From contig CAVOTH010000004.1 in NCBI GenBank assembly GCA_963699085.1, positions 248,001-312,000 of the forward strand: a DNA stretch of 64,000 nucleotides, given 5' to 3'. Below, one piece after another: positions 25,800 through 34,955 of the stretch (position 1 is its first letter; each line of letters opens with the position of its first letter). The stretch comes from Bog-756 sp963699085. Its GTDB lineage: Bacteria; Actinomycetota; Acidimicrobiia; Acidimicrobiales; RAAP-2. The notes under the pieces are model-generated. The model did not search any database and was not told where the DNA came from. It saw nothing but the letters and a program-made list of their open reading frames with translations. The position numbers and the translations under genes were made by a program.

Positions 25800-26729
25800 T
25801 CAGCCGCCGGCGACGGGACCTTCCACCTGGTCCTTCACCGAGAGCAGCACCGGCGGCGCCACCCGCCAGCTCGGGACGCCGTCCTGCTCCTCGGCCACCG
25901 GGTACTTGGACTCGTGGATCTCCGCCCAGTGGGAGTGGTTGAGTTGGTGGAGGGTGAAGCAGGCCTGCAGTGAGTTGTAGAAGCCCATGTTGTCCACCGT
26001 CTGATTGACCGACTCCTTGATGAGCAGCGCCGACATGGTGGGCAGCTGGGCGATCCGCCGGGCGTAGGCCAATGTGCGCTCGGCCAGGTCGTCCACCGGG
26101 AACACCTTGCTCACCATGCCGAGGCGGTGCGCCTCGTGGACGTCGATGGCGTCGCCGGTGAGCATGAGCTCCTTGGTCCGGCGAGGACCGAACTCCCAGG
26201 GGTGGCCGAAGTACTCGACGCCGCACATGCCGAGCCGCGTCCCCACGACGTCGGCGAAGTACACGTCGTCGGCCGCCACGATGAGGTCACAGGCCCACAT
26301 CAGCATCAGGCCGGCGGCGTACACGGTCCCCTGTACCTGGGCCACGGTGATCTTGCGGAGGTTGCGCCAGCGCATCGTGTTCTGGAAGTAGTAGTGCCAC
26401 TCCTGCAGCATCCGGTTCTCGGCGCCCTCGCGGGTGGCACCGTTGATGGTCATCGAGGGGTGCTGGTCGGGACCGGGCGCACGCTCGGCCTGGGACTCCT
26501 TGGACCCCATGTCATGACCGGAGGAGAACAACGGGCCGACACCTCCGAGAATGACCACCCGGACCTTGTCGTCCTTTTCGGCGCGGAGGAAGGCCTCGTC
26601 GAGCTCGACGAGAAGTCCCCGGTTCTGGGCGTTGCGGGTCTTCAGGCGGTTGAGCATGATCCGCACGATGGCGCCGTCGTCGAGCTCCTCGTAGGTGATG
26701 TACTTGGCGTTTTCTGAGGTATCGGGCAT
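25800..26729 (-). CDS. Enoyl-CoA hydratase family protein
   Basis: A crotonase-fold enzyme of 309 residues, longer than usual because of an insert after LFSSGHDMGSKES. The oxyanion-hole region is VQGTVYAAGLMLMWACDLIV, and a GMCGVEYFGHPWEFGPRR stretch replaces the standard glutamate segment. It resembles the gene at 48545-49375 (GHDLK, AAGLMLACMCDLIVAS, VEPWELG), so the two are paralogues of one sub-family of unknown reaction. The ATG is at 26729. It stands between the acyl-CoA synthetase and the transport-lipoprotein operon with a 268-base gap downstream in which I see no gene. Confidence 0.88.
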   Translation of the reverse strand: MPDTSENAKYITYEELDDGAIVRIMLNRLKTRNAQNRGLLVELDEAFLRAEKDDKVRVVILGGVGPLFSSGHDMGSKESQAERAPGPDQHPSMTINGATREGAENRMLQEWHYYFQNTMRWRNLRKITVAQVQGTVYAAGLMLMWACDLIVAADDVYFADVVGTRLGMCGVEYFGHPWEFGPRRTKELMLTGDAIDVHEAHRLGMVSKVFPVDDLAERTLAYARRIAQLPTMSALLIKESVNQTVDNMGFYNSLQACFTLHQLNHSHWAEIHESKYPVAEEQDGVPSWRVAPPVLLSVKDQVEGPVAGG

Positions 26730-26833
26730 GCCCGAATCACTCCCTTTCTGGATGGTTACTGATCGGATCTACCGCGTCGTGACGTCTGCTCCGTCGGGTC
26801 CACTGCGGGGCGCGCCCGGATGGACGGACCACG

Positions 26834-28390
26834 CTATACCGGGTCACTGTCGCCGTCTTCGGGCGGTTCGCGCTCGGCCACCAACGCCGCCCGGTTGAAC
26901 TTGGTGGCCTCGGTACGGGGGATCGACCCGACGAACTCCACCGACTTGGGCGCCTTGTACGGTGCGAGTCGCTCTTTTGCGTAGGCGATCACCGAAGCCC
27001 CTTCGAGTGACGGATCGGCGGGCTGGACGATGGCGTGGACCCTCCGGCCCCACTCCGGGTCCCGGAGCCCGATGACCACGACGTCGACGATGCCGGGGTG
27101 CTCGCTCAACGCGGCCTCCACCTCGGCGGGGTAGACGTTGGCGGCGCCGGTGACGATCATGTCGACCCGGCGGTCGACCATGTAGAGGTAGCCGTCGTCG
27201 TCCATCCGGCCCAGATCGCCCACGGAGTGGAAGCCGTCAGCGGTCTCCTCCATCGGCACCACATCGTCGCCGACGTAGGCGGCCTGCGGCCCGGTCGACG
27301 AGCGGAGGAAGATGCCACCGACTTCCCCGGTCGGAAGGGTGCCGCCATCAGGGCCGACGATTCGGACCTCGGTCTCGCCCATTCCCCGACCGACGGTGCC
27401 CGGATGGGCCAACCACTCGTCGCCACGGCAAACGACGACGCCGATCTGTTCGGAGGACCCGTACGTCATATAGAAGTGCTCGGCCCCGACCAGGTCGATC
27501 CAGTGTCGGCCGAGCCATTGGGGTAGGGGAGCGGCCCCCTGCTGGACCCAGCTCAGGCTGGAGAGATCACGGTCGTCGATGTCGGCGACCTGGGCCATCC
27601 GCTGGAGCATGGGTGTGGCCGCAATGAACCCGGTGATGCGGTGCCGCTCCACGAGATCCAGGGCCAGCTCGGCCCTGAACCGCTCCATCAGCACGATCGG
27701 GTCGCCGTGGAGCAGGGTGCGAAAGGCGGTGAACCCGTTGGTGTGGTACATCGGCGCCGGGCACAGCACCCGCTGGTCCGGATCCATCGGACCGTACGAG
27801 GACACCACCGCCGACGTGAACGTGGTGGAGTGCTGGTAGAGCGCCGGGCCCTTCTGCATGATGACCTTGGGGGTACCCGTAGACCCCGAGCTGCACACGC
27901 CCCACCCGCGCGGGGACACGGCATCGGGAAGCGGGTCGGACGACTCACCTTCGCTCTCCTCGAAGAGGGAACGGCGGTCGGAGTCGACGACCAGCGCCGG
28001 TCGGAGCACGGCCATGACCCGGTCATGCTCCCAATCGGGAAGATCCCAACGGATGGGGACCACCACGGCCCCCACCTTCCAGCCGGCAAATCCGGCAACG
28101 AGGTGATCCACCGAGTTCTTCAGGCAGATGGCCACCGGATCGCCGATGGCCACTTCGTGGGCCGTGAAGACGCGGGCGAGCTGATTCGACCTGTCCTCGA
28201 GTTCCTGCCAGCTGACCTCACGCTCGGTGCCGTCCTCGGCCACCAGGGTCACCGCGGTGGTGTCGCCCCGTTGCCCGGCCAGTTGGGCGAGCCGGGTCCC
28301 GTAGGGGATCGCCTCATCCGCATCGTCCCGTCCAGCGCCCGCCCCGGGGTCCTCTCCGGTCCGGCGCCCCCGGTCGATCACGTCTGGCAC
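26834..28390 (-). CDS. AMP-forming acyl-CoA synthetase/ligase
   Basis: A 518-residue ANL-superfamily adenylating enzyme. The P-loop motif SSGSTGTPKV, the YGSSEQIG adenine-binding segment, GDLGRMDDDGYLYMVDR and the C-terminal lysine region EATKFNRAAL are visible. It should activate a carboxylic acid as acyl-AMP and then the CoA thioester, the entry step for the dehydrogenases and hydratases around it. The proximal order of dehydrogenase (28461), synthetase, hydratase suggests one transcript. Substrate class unknown. Confidence 0.92.
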   Translation of the reverse strand: MPDVIDRGRRTGEDPGAGAGRDDADEAIPYGTRLAQLAGQRGDTTAVTLVAEDGTEREVSWQELEDRSNQLARVFTAHEVAIGDPVAICLKNSVDHLVAGFAGWKVGAVVVPIRWDLPDWEHDRVMAVLRPALVVDSDRRSLFEESEGESSDPLPDAVSPRGWGVCSSGSTGTPKVIMQKGPALYQHSTTFTSAVVSSYGPMDPDQRVLCPAPMYHTNGFTAFRTLLHGDPIVLMERFRAELALDLVERHRITGFIAATPMLQRMAQVADIDDRDLSSLSWVQQGAAPLPQWLGRHWIDLVGAEHFYMTYGSSEQIGVVVCRGDEWLAHPGTVGRGMGETEVRIVGPDGGTLPTGEVGGIFLRSSTGPQAAYVGDDVVPMEETADGFHSVGDLGRMDDDGYLYMVDRRVDMIVTGAANVYPAEVEAALSEHPGIVDVVVIGLRDPEWGRRVHAIVQPADPSLEGASVIAYAKERLAPYKAPKSVEFVGSIPRTEATKFNRAALVAEREPPEDGDSDPV

Positions 28391-28460
28391 GCGGTGGATG
28401 GTAGCGCGCCCGGCCCGGGGCGAGAACGGTCCTCTGCCTCACCGAGAGGCTTCCTTCCGG

Positions 28461-29612
28461 TTACTCCAGCCGGAGCGACCGGCCGATGATCTCCTTCATG
28501 ATCTCGGTGGTCCCGCCGTAGATGGTGGTGACCCGGGCATCGACATAGGCCTTGGCGATGGGGAACTCGGACATGTAGCCGTAGCCACCGTGGAGCTGGA
28601 GGCAACGGTCGACCACCCGGCCCTGCATCTCGGTGCACCACCACTTGGCCATGGCGGCATTCTCGGCCGTGAGCTCCCCGGCGTTGAGCGCTTCCACGCA
28701 CCGGTCGATGAAGACCTGGCCCATCTCCACCTCGGTGGCCACCTCGGCCAAGGTGAACCGGGTGTTCTGGAACGAGCCGATGGGCGCGCCGAACGCCGTG
28801 CGCTGACGCACGTAGTCGGTCGTCCAGTCCAGGGCGGCCCGGGCGCCGGCGAGGCCACCCATGGCCAGGGACAGCCTCTCCTGGGGCAGATTGGCCACCA
28901 GGTGGACGAAGCCCTGCCCCTCGGTCCCGAGCAGATTGTCCACCGGGATGCGGCAGTCGGTGAAGAACATCTCCGCCGTGTCCTGGGCGTGGAGTCCCAA
29001 CTTGTCGAGGTTCCGCCCGCGGGCGAAGCCGGGTGTGTCCCGTTCGACGACCACCAGGCTGATTCCCTTGTGGGCGAGCGTGGGGTCGGTCTTGACCGCC
29101 ACCACGACCAGGTCGGCGTTGATCCCGTTGGTGATGAACGTCTTCGACCCGTTGAGCACGAGCTCGTCACCATCCCGGATGGCGGAGGTGGCGATGGAGG
29201 CCAGGTCGGAGCCGGTACCGGGCTCGGTCATGGCGATGGCCAGGATCTGGTCGCCCCGGGCGATGCCCGGAAGCCACCGTGTGCACTGCTCGGGGGTGGC
29301 GTAGTGGAGGAAGTACGGGAGGCAGATGTCGTTGTGCAGGGCGAACCCGAGGGCGGCTCCGTTCATCCCCACCCGATGGAGTTCCTCGGCCACGATCAGA
29401 TTGAAGCGGAAGTCGTTGCTGCCCCCGCCTCCGAACTCGGCAGGAATGGCCATGCCGAGGAAACCGTGCTTGCCGGCCTGCTCGAAGGCGGTGCGGTCGA
29501 CGATCCCGGCCTCGTCCCACTCACCGGAACGAGGGACCATGTCGGCCTCGACGAACCGTCGGAAGCTCGCCCGGAACTCGTCGTGCTCGTCGTCGAACAA
29601 CTTCCGTCGCAT
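28461..29612 (-). CDS. Acyl-CoA dehydrogenase (long-chain/isovaleryl type active site)
   Basis: An FAD-dependent dehydrogenase of 383 residues (start MRRKLFDDEHDEFRASF; AMTEPGTGSDLAS; KTFITNGINADL; IYGGTTEIMKEIIGR). The MCAD-type glutamate is replaced (YGGT), but NLPQERLSLA in the central helix has the glutamate used by long-chain and isovaleryl enzymes. It introduces the alpha-beta double bond in an acyl-CoA and passes electrons to ETF; no ETF gene is in the window. ATG 29612 is fixed by GAGGAGGG directly upstream. Divergent from the HMG-CoA-synthase-like gene. Confidence 0.92.
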   Translation of the reverse strand: MRRKLFDDEHDEFRASFRRFVEADMVPRSGEWDEAGIVDRTAFEQAGKHGFLGMAIPAEFGGGGSNDFRFNLIVAEELHRVGMNGAALGFALHNDICLPYFLHYATPEQCTRWLPGIARGDQILAIAMTEPGTGSDLASIATSAIRDGDELVLNGSKTFITNGINADLVVVAVKTDPTLAHKGISLVVVERDTPGFARGRNLDKLGLHAQDTAEMFFTDCRIPVDNLLGTEGQGFVHLVANLPQERLSLAMGGLAGARAALDWTTDYVRQRTAFGAPIGSFQNTRFTLAEVATEVEMGQVFIDRCVEALNAGELTAENAAMAKWWCTEMQGRVVDRCLQLHGGYGYMSEFPIAKAYVDARVTTIYGGTTEIMKEIIGRSLRLE

Positions 29613-29772
29613 GACCCTCCTCGATTCTGACCACCATTTCCGCGACCCCGGGCGGCCGGTGCCGGGGTCGGGAAACGCCGGGCGCTCAGTGTAGGTTCCC
29701 TGACGCCACAAGTATGCTCTTCCCCGTGAACGAGAACCCACTTCCGCCGTCGAACGGCCGGGGCCCGCGCCG

Positions 29773-31239
29773 ATGACGACCGGCATCGTCTCCTGGGGTG
29801 TCTACATCCCGTACTGGCGCCTCCAGCGGAGCGCCATCGGCGCCAGTCTCGGGGGCCCGTCCGGACGGGGCAGCCGGTCGGTCGCCTCCTACGACGAGGA
29901 CACCACCACCATGGCGGTGGAGGCGTCACGGCGGGCACTCCGCGCCCTCGATGGACCCCTCCCCGAGGACCTCTTCTTCGCCACCCCGGCGCCGGCCTAT
30001 TTGGACAAGACCAACGCCACGGCCATCCACGGTGCACTGGAACTGCCCGGCTGGGCCGGCGCCTACGACATGATCGGCTCCGTACGGTCCTCGGTCGGGG
30101 CTATCCGTTCCGCCCATGCCATTTCTGACGACCACCGGGCAGTGGCCGTGCTGTCCGACCTGCGGACGGGGCTGGCTGGTGGGCCCGAAGAGCGTGACAG
30201 TGGTGACGGGGCCGTCGCGCTCGTCTTCGGGGGGCCAGACGACGCCGTAGCGGCCGAGTGGGTGGCCCATGCCGGGACGACCACCGAGTTCCTCGACCGG
30301 TGGCGCACGCCGGGAGAGACCGACTCCAAGGTATGGGAGGAGCGGTTCGGTCAGGAGGTCTACGTCCCCCTTGTCAACCAGGCCTGGGCCGATGCTCTCA
30401 AGTCGGCGAATGTGGTGGCCGGCGATATCGACCACGTAGCGGTCGTCGGCCTGCACACCCGCGCCGTGGCCGCCGTTCGCAACTCGCTCGGGGTCGGACC
30501 CGAAGCGCTGGCGAAAGACAGGGCGGCGTCGGTAGGGAACATGGGGGCGGCCGAGGTCGGGGCGGCGCTGGCCGACCTCCTCGAGCGGGCCGAACCGAAC
30601 CAACTCCTCGGCCTGGTGGTCGTGGCCGATGGAGCCGATGTAATCCTCTTCCGCACCACCGACTCCCTTGCCGCCGCCCGGGAGTCCCGGCGCGCCGTCG
30701 GGCTCGCCGATGTGGCCGAGCTGGCTGCATCCGGTGGAGGCGATCTGCCCTACACCCGGTTCCTCACCTGGCGGGGAGAGCTCCTCCGGGAGCCGCCCCG
30801 TCGTCCCGACCCCGAGCGCCCGGGCGCTCCGGCCACGTGGCGCTCCACGTCGTGGAAGGGCGGGTTCGAGGCCAGTGACTGCCGTGCCTGCGGCTTTCGC
30901 CACCTCCCTCCGGCCCGGGTGTGCCTGCGGTGCCGCACCATCGACGAGATGGATCCGGTCCGACTCGCCGACGTCGGGGGTCGGGTGGCCACCTTCACCA
31001 TCGATCGCCTGGCGTTCTCGATGTCGCCGCCGGTCATCGGGGCGGTGGTCGACTTCGACGGAGGTGGCCGCTACCGGTGCGAGATGACCGACGCCGACCC
31101 GGACGCCGTGGCCATCGGCACCCGGGTGGAGATGAGCTTCCGACGCCTCAACACGGCCAAGGGTGTGCACAACTATTTCTGGAAGGCACGTCCGGTGGAC
31201 GCGCCCGGTGCTGTCGATGACGGAGGAGGAAACGCATGA
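29773..31239 (+). CDS. HMG-CoA-synthase-like protein with C-terminal DUF35 zinc ribbon/OB fold
   Basis: A 488-residue fusion. The N-terminal about 340 residues have the thiolase/HMG-CoA synthase fold (GIVSWGVYIPYWRLQ; ASVGNMGAAEVGAALADL). At the usual nucleophile position the sequence reads DMIGSVRSSVGAI, without cysteine. The C-terminal about 130 residues are DUF35 with zinc ligands Cys370, Cys373, Cys384 and Cys387 and the OB fold. In archaea a DUF35 protein bridges thiolase and HMG-CoA synthase to channel the intermediate; here the two are joined. The stop overlaps the next gene's start (ATGA), and that gene encodes the matching thiolase. The reaction is unknown. Confidence 0.83.
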   Translation: MTTGIVSWGVYIPYWRLQRSAIGASLGGPSGRGSRSVASYDEDTTTMAVEASRRALRALDGPLPEDLFFATPAPAYLDKTNATAIHGALELPGWAGAYDMIGSVRSSVGAIRSAHAISDDHRAVAVLSDLRTGLAGGPEERDSGDGAVALVFGGPDDAVAAEWVAHAGTTTEFLDRWRTPGETDSKVWEERFGQEVYVPLVNQAWADALKSANVVAGDIDHVAVVGLHTRAVAAVRNSLGVGPEALAKDRAASVGNMGAAEVGAALADLLERAEPNQLLGLVVVADGADVILFRTTDSLAAARESRRAVGLADVAELAASGGGDLPYTRFLTWRGELLREPPRRPDPERPGAPATWRSTSWKGGFEASDCRACGFRHLPPARVCLRCRTIDEMDPVRLADVGGRVATFTIDRLAFSMSPPVIGAVVDFDGGGRYRCEMTDADPDAVAIGTRVEMSFRRLNTAKGVHNYFWKARPVDAPGAVDDGGGNA

Positions 31240-32438
31240 GCTCGAACGGGATCCGCGACCAGGTGGCCATCGTGGGGATGGGCTGCACCCCATTCGGCGA
31301 GCGTTGGGACAAGGGTGTCGACGACCTCCTGATCGACGCCGCTAAAGATGCGATCGCCTCGGCGGGAGTCACCCTGGATGACATCGACGCGTTCTGGCTC
31401 GGGACCATGACCTCGGGCACCTCGGGTGTCACCCTGGCCAAGCCCCTGAAGATCGACTACAAGCCGGTGACCCGGGTGGAGAACTTCTGTGCCACCGGCT
31501 CCGAGGCGTTCCGCAATGCCTGCTACGCCGTGGCCTCGGGTGCCTACGACCTGGCCATGGCCATCGGGGTGGAGAAACTGAAGGACACCGGCTACTCGGG
31601 TCTCACCGGCATCCGTCCGGTGGGCGACGGCACTGACGCCGCCCTCTCGTCACCGGCCGCCTTCTCCTTCGTGGCCCCCTCCTACGCCGAGCGGTACGGG
31701 GTCGACCCCGAGGAGATGAAGCAGGTGATGAGCCGGATCGCGTGGAAGAACCACCGCAACGGTGCCGTCAATCCCCGGGCCCAGTTCCGCAAGGAGGTCT
31801 CCATGGAGACCATCACCAAGTCGCCGCTGGTGGCCGGGGACCTCGGCGTCTACGACTGCAGTGGGGTGAGTGACGGCTCGGCGGCGGCCATCATCTGTCG
31901 GGCCGAGGACGCCCACCGCTATACCGACCACCCCCTCTATGTGAAAGCGCTGAGTTTCGTGGCCGGACCGGGCGGGGGCCCCATCGATCCCGACTACGAC
32001 TACACCACCTTTCCCGAAGTGGTCCGTTCCGCCGAGGACGCCTACCGCCAGGCCGGGATCACCGACCCCCGGGCGTCGCTGGCCATGGCTGAGGTGCACG
32101 ACTGCTTCACCCCGACCGAGTTGGTGCTCATGGAGGACATGGGGTTCTCGGAACGGGGGCTCGGGTGGAAGGACGTCCTCGCCGGCACCTTCGACCGGGA
32201 CGGCGAGCTACCGGTGAACCCGGACGGGGGCCTGAAGAGCTTCGGTCACCCCATCGGGGCGTCCGGCCTGCGGATGCTGTTCGAGTGCTGGCTGCAACTT
32301 CGCCAAGAGGCTCCGGCCGAGCGCCAGATCGCCACCGTGGCCGAAGGTCGCACCCTCGGCCTAACCCATAACCTCGGCGGCGCCCCCGGCGAGTGTGTGA
32401 GCTTCGTGGCCATCGTGGGACCCGAGCTGTCGGACTGA
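31236..32438 (+). CDS. Thiolase of the SCP2/SCPx type
   Basis: A 400-residue thiolase. Cys85 in VENFCATGSEA is the acyl-accepting nucleophile and His338 in FGHPIGASG is the activating residue. The second cysteine of biosynthetic thiolases is absent: the C-terminal motif reads THNLGGAPGE, with Asn in its place as in SCPx thiolases. HDCFTPTEL corresponds to the HE(D)AF region. It likely cleaves or forms a 3-ketoacyl-CoA, perhaps a branched one. It is coupled to the DUF35 fusion by a 4-base ATGA overlap, so the two should form a complex. Confidence 0.9.
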   Translation: MSSNGIRDQVAIVGMGCTPFGERWDKGVDDLLIDAAKDAIASAGVTLDDIDAFWLGTMTSGTSGVTLAKPLKIDYKPVTRVENFCATGSEAFRNACYAVASGAYDLAMAIGVEKLKDTGYSGLTGIRPVGDGTDAALSSPAAFSFVAPSYAERYGVDPEEMKQVMSRIAWKNHRNGAVNPRAQFRKEVSMETITKSPLVAGDLGVYDCSGVSDGSAAAIICRAEDAHRYTDHPLYVKALSFVAGPGGGPIDPDYDYTTFPEVVRSAEDAYRQAGITDPRASLAMAEVHDCFTPTELVLMEDMGFSERGLGWKDVLAGTFDRDGELPVNPDGGLKSFGHPIGASGLRMLFECWLQLRQEAPAERQIATVAEGRTLGLTHNLGGAPGECVSFVAIVGPELSD

Positions 32439-32444
32439 AGTCCG
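32431..32444. terminator. Possible short hairpin terminator at the thiolase stop
   Basis: CGGAC and GTCCG form a 5-base stem around a TGAA loop that contains the thiolase stop codon. It lies between convergent genes and is followed by a GC-rich stretch ending CCCCCTTT. The stem is short, so this is a weak call. Confidence 0.25.
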
Positions 32445-32476
32445 TCCGACCGGCCCCCTTTGACCGGAGCAGCGGC

Positions 32477-33250
32477 TCACAGGCCGGGCGGAATCCAGGC
32501 CGGCGGCCGCTTCTCCATGAAGGCCCGCATCCCCTCACGGGGTTCATCGGAGTGGGCCAGGGCCCAGAACATCGTCTGGTAGTCGATGAGCCCGTAGCGC
32601 TCGTTCAGCATCCGCTTCACCTGGGCCCGGGCCATCGGCGCCGTTCGCATCACCTGTCGGGCGGCCTCGGTGGCGGCCTCGTGCAGCTGGTCATGAGGGA
32701 CCACGCGGGACAGCAGGCCGATCCGGAGCGCCTCGTCCGCATCGAAAGGGCGCGCCGAGAGCAGGAGGTCGCGGGCCATGGCCAGCCCGACGTGGGCGGG
32801 CAGGGCGGCTGCGTAGGTGGCATCGGGTATGCCGCGCAGCAGCTCGGGCACCCGGAACGTGGCCCGGTCGCTGGCCACGGCGATGTCGGCCATCATGGCC
32901 ACCAACAGGCCGCCGGCCTGGCAGATGCCGTTGACGGCGGCGATGACCGGCGCCTGGCTGTCCCGGATGGTGAGGAACGGGAGGACGTCCTCGGCCATGG
33001 CGTCGGGCACCGATTCGCCCTCCTCGCTCCGGCCACCGAGGTCTCCACCGGGAGCGAAGACATCACCGACCCCGGTGATGATCAGGGCGGCGAGCTCGCT
33101 ATCCGTGTTGACCAGATGCACGGCCCGCTTGAGCCCGTAGTACATGGCCGGGGTGAACGCGTTCCTGGCTGACGGCCGGTCGATGAAGCACCAGGCGATG
33201 GGCCCGTGGCGTTCGAGGCGGAGGTGCGGCGTGCCCAGATCGTCGCTCAC
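32477..33250 (-). CDS. Enoyl-CoA hydratase/isomerase family protein
   Basis: A standard-size crotonase (257 residues): RPSARNAFTPAM, GVGDVFAPGGDLGGR for the first oxyanion strand, VNGICQAGGLLVAMMADIAVAS for the second. PELLRGIPD and YAAALP stand where catalytic glutamates may be, so hydratase chemistry is uncertain. It starts on a GTG. It is followed upstream on the same strand by a hotdog thioesterase gene (33302) and an amidohydrolase, forming a leftward operon from 34955. Confidence 0.87.
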   Translation of the reverse strand: MSDDLGTPHLRLERHGPIAWCFIDRPSARNAFTPAMYYGLKRAVHLVNTDSELAALIITGVGDVFAPGGDLGGRSEEGESVPDAMAEDVLPFLTIRDSQAPVIAAVNGICQAGGLLVAMMADIAVASDRATFRVPELLRGIPDATYAAALPAHVGLAMARDLLLSARPFDADEALRIGLLSRVVPHDQLHEAATEAARQVMRTAPMARAQVKRMLNERYGLIDYQTMFWALAHSDEPREGMRAFMEKRPPAWIPPGL

Positions 33251-33301
33251 CGGCCGGCACCCGTCCGTGGCCGGGCATCACCGGTCACCATGGTCAGCGC
33301 C

Positions 33302-33757
33302 TCACCCGGAATTGGCGGGGGAGGCCGCCGATCCGCCGCTGTCGGTGAGGCGTGGAGGCGAGATGGCGTAGGTAACGGTGCCCAGTGCGCACAACAGGCC
33401 GCTCCCGACATCGGACACTTCGACGGACACCACGGCGAGGGTGCGGCCACGACGGACAACCTTGGCCGTGGCCAACGCCGGACCGACAGTGACACCGCGT
33501 AGGTAGTGGATGGTCATGTCGGCCGTGGCCACGCTTTCGCGGGGGCCCTCGTCGACCACCGCCCGTCCGGCGACGACATCGACCAGTGTGGCCAGCAGAC
33601 CGCCCTGGAGTGCACCACGCGGATTGGTGACCCGGTTGTGGATGTCCATCTCGATGGCCAGATCGGCATCGGGGTGCTCGACGTCACGGAAGTTGAGCTG
33701 CTGTAAGAGGTGCCCGTCCGAGTCGATGACCTCGTTGTGCTCGTCCAAGGCCGTCAT
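33302..33757 (-). CDS. PaaI-type hotdog thioesterase
   Basis: A 151-residue hotdog-fold protein. The helix region NPRGALQGGLLATLVDVVAGRA matches the PaaI motif (HxGxxxxLxD), although the usual histidine is replaced in RGALQGG. ATADMTIHYLRGV and VRRGRTLAVVSVEVSD complete the fold. It may hydrolyse acyl- or aryl-CoA, releasing CoA from dead-end intermediates. The ATG is 7 bases after the amidohydrolase stop, so the two are co-transcribed. Confidence 0.85.
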   Translation of the reverse strand: MTALDEHNEVIDSDGHLLQQLNFRDVEHPDADLAIEMDIHNRVTNPRGALQGGLLATLVDVVAGRAVVDEGPRESVATADMTIHYLRGVTVGPALATAKVVRRGRTLAVVSVEVSDVGSGLLCALGTVTYAISPPRLTDSGGSAASPANSG

Positions 33758-33764
33758 GGCGGCG

Positions 33765-34955
33765 TCAGGCCGGCACGGCCACGCCCATGAGGCCGGCCAG
33801 GTTGCCGCCCATGATCTTGGCCTTCACCTCATGGGACATGCCGGCGAGCTCGTCCACGTAGCTGATCGGGTCGCCGAGTCCTTCGGGGTGGGGGAAGTCA
33901 CTGCCGAACAGGACGTGATCGGAACCGACCAGGTCGACCAGGGCCTGCAGGTTGTCCTCCCAGAACGGGTTGACGTAGACGTTGCGGAGGAACGCCTCCC
34001 TCGGGTTCTCCTCGAACTGCTGGGGCATCTTGTGGTACACGTCCTCCATGTCGCTCAACAGGCTGCGGACCCAGTTGGCGCCGTTCTCCACGGCCGCCAC
34101 CTTCAGCCCCGGAAAGCGGGTGAAGGCCCCGTGGCACACCATGGCGGCCATGGTGTCGTAGATGGGTCGACGTCCCTGGGACAGGGCGCGGAATGCCGAG
34201 GGTTGGAACGGCAGGAACTCCGAACTGTGCTCCCACCAGTTGGCGATCTCGGTGTAGCCGCTGTCCGATGCGTGCATGCCCACCAGGAGTCCCGCCGTCT
34301 GGATCCGCTCCCAGATCGGGTCGAACTCGGGTAGTCCCGGGGACAGCGTGCCCCGGAGCCCGGGTACCGGAGCCGGCCGGATCAGTACGCAGCGGGCGCC
34401 GCGCTCGATGACCCACTCCAACTCCTCGAGTGCTTTGTCCACCAAGCCCATGGCGATCACCGGGGTGGCGAAGATCCGGCCGGCGTAGTCGAACTGCCAC
34501 GTCTCATACATCCACTCGTTGAGCGCATGGACGATGACCTGGATCAGCTCGGGGTCGTCCTTCAGGCGCTCCTCGATGAGGCTGGCCAATGTGGGGAACA
34601 TCAACGCCCGTTCGATGCCCTGCTCGTCCATCAACTCGAGGCGTGGGGCAGGGGCGCGGAAGGCGGGAAGGCACTTGATGGGATCGCCGATCAGCTCGCG
34701 ATAGGACTTTCCGTCAGGATTCCCGTTGCGGAAGTAGTCCTCCTGAGCGCCGGGAGCGGCGACCACGTCGAAGGTCGGATTGGGGATGTACTCGCTGATC
34801 GTCCCGCGCACCACGATCTTGGTCCGGCCCCGGACGTCGATGTAGTCGATCGCCTTTGCGTACGCCTTCGGGAGGAACTTGGTCAGCGCCTCGGCCGTCT
34901 CGTACATGTGATTGTCGGCGTCGAAGATCGGAAAGTCGAGGTCTCGCGATGGCAC
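33765..34955 (-). CDS. Amidohydrolase-2 family metal-dependent hydrolase
   Basis: A 396-residue TIM-barrel hydrolase, the same length as its paralogue at 11304-12494 and alike throughout. Shared blocks are FDADNHMYET, ALMFPTLASL, HASDSGYTEIANWW, AAVENGANW, RNVYVNPFWED and FGSDFPHPEGL. I chose the GTG at 34955 because AGAAGGGGG lies 5 bases upstream and both paralogues then have equal length; an upstream ATG would overlap the divergent promoter region. Substrate unknown. First gene of an operon with the hotdog protein and an enoyl-CoA hydratase. Confidence 0.88.
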   Translation of the reverse strand: MPSRDLDFPIFDADNHMYETAEALTKFLPKAYAKAIDYIDVRGRTKIVVRGTISEYIPNPTFDVVAAPGAQEDYFRNGNPDGKSYRELIGDPIKCLPAFRAPAPRLELMDEQGIERALMFPTLASLIEERLKDDPELIQVIVHALNEWMYETWQFDYAGRIFATPVIAMGLVDKALEELEWVIERGARCVLIRPAPVPGLRGTLSPGLPEFDPIWERIQTAGLLVGMHASDSGYTEIANWWEHSSEFLPFQPSAFRALSQGRRPIYDTMAAMVCHGAFTRFPGLKVAAVENGANWVRSLLSDMEDVYHKMPQQFEENPREAFLRNVYVNPFWEDNLQALVDLVGSDHVLFGSDFPHPEGLGDPISYVDELAGMSHEVKAKIMGGNLAGLMGVAVPA

